6,850 bases of DNA. Source: Novosphingobium sp. (lineage in GTDB: Bacteria > Pseudomonadota > Alphaproteobacteria > Sphingomonadales > Sphingomonadaceae). The stretch's first letter is position 1; each line of letters starts with the position of its first letter. The position numbers and the translations under genes were made by a program. The DNA lies in the NCBI GenBank assembly GCA_020853995.1, contig JADYXV010000366.1, positions 1-6,850 of the forward strand, written 5' to 3'. This document shows positions 6,719 through 6,850 of this stretch, piece after piece. Below the pieces are notes generated by a model. It ran no database searches and was not told where the DNA came from. It was given only the letters and a program-made list of their open reading frames with translations.

Positions 6719-6746
6719 GCCAAGGGGGCGTTTGTGCCCCCTTGGC
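6719..6746. terminator. GC-rich hairpin after the dioxygenase, likely (bidirectional) transcription terminator
   Basis: GCCAAGGGGGC at 6719-6729 pairs perfectly with GCCCCCTTGGC at 6736-6746, an 11-bp stem with a 6-nt loop, starting 5 nt after the dioxygenase stop. There is no T-run on either side, so it is not a classic intrinsic terminator; it may work with Rho or protect the 3' end. It lies between the dioxygenase and a possible convergent gene, so it may serve both. Confidence -1.
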
Positions 6747-6791
6747 GGCGCTGTTGTGGCGGTTATGTGCAGTTAGGTGCTTCCAGGCGCG

Positions 6792-6850
6792 CTACAGAAC
6801 GCACGCTTCGATCCATGCAATGATCTCTGCGCGGCGCAGATTGTCGTCGG
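6792..6850 (-). CDS. Possible C-terminal end of a convergent gene (runs off the right edge)
   Basis: On the minus strand a frame open from the window edge gives the 18 residues DDNLRRAEIIAWIEACVL and then a TAG stop at 6794-6792. The composition is that of an amphipathic helix, natural for a protein C-terminus, and the placement opposite the dioxygenase with a strong hairpin between them is what convergent genes show. Eighteen codons are too few to assign a family, and an open frame this short could be chance. Confidence -1.
   Translation of the reverse strand, partial: DDNLRRAEIIAWIEACVL

Noticed and set aside
1..6850. CRISPR arrays, tRNA or rRNA genes, insertion sequences
   Set aside because: No regularly spaced repeats, no tRNA-like cloverleaf, no transposase motifs and no terminal inverted repeats were seen.

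Overview
The window looks like the chromosome or a large plasmid of a GC-rich alphaproteobacterium, most probably a sphingomonad (Novosphingobium/Sphingobium type). The reasons are the high-GC codon bias, a TonB-dependent receptor beside aromatic catabolic genes, and the protein style. The genus is an inference, since no rRNA or other marker is present.

Layout from left to right. (1) Positions 1-1305, minus strand: the N-terminal 435 residues of a TonB-dependent outer-membrane receptor, with signal peptide, TonB box and plug; its C-terminus lies beyond the left edge. (2) 1306-1583: an intergenic stretch with the receptor's leader (ribosome site and a 9-bp inverted repeat), a second 7-bp inverted repeat, and a Rho-independent terminator for the operon to the right. 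(3) 5697 down to 1584, minus strand: three genes in one apparent operon, in transcription order a soluble cytochrome P450, a glutamine-synthetase-like (gamma-glutamylamide synthetase type) enzyme, and an aldehyde dehydrogenase resembling the semialdehyde dehydrogenases of meta-cleavage pathways. (4) 5698-5840: a 143-bp divergent intergenic region. (5) 5841-6713, plus strand: a class III (LigB-superfamily) extradiol ring-cleavage dioxygenase of the HpaD/AmnB kind, followed by an 11-bp GC-rich hairpin. (6) At the right edge, the last 18 codons of a possible convergent minus-strand gene.

Read together, these genes look like part of a catabolic module for an aromatic compound. The receptor could import the substrate, the P450 could hydroxylate or dealkylate it, the extradiol dioxygenase would open a catechol- or aminophenol-type ring, and the aldehyde dehydrogenase would oxidise the semialdehyde product. 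The glutamine-synthetase-like gene suggests that the substrate or an intermediate is an amine carried as its gamma-glutamyl derivative, as known for aniline and isopropylamine catabolism, but here with a P450 rather than a Rieske dioxygenase. No regulator, ferredoxin, ferredoxin reductase or gamma-glutamyl hydrolase is visible, so the pathway is incomplete in this window and its substrate is unknown.
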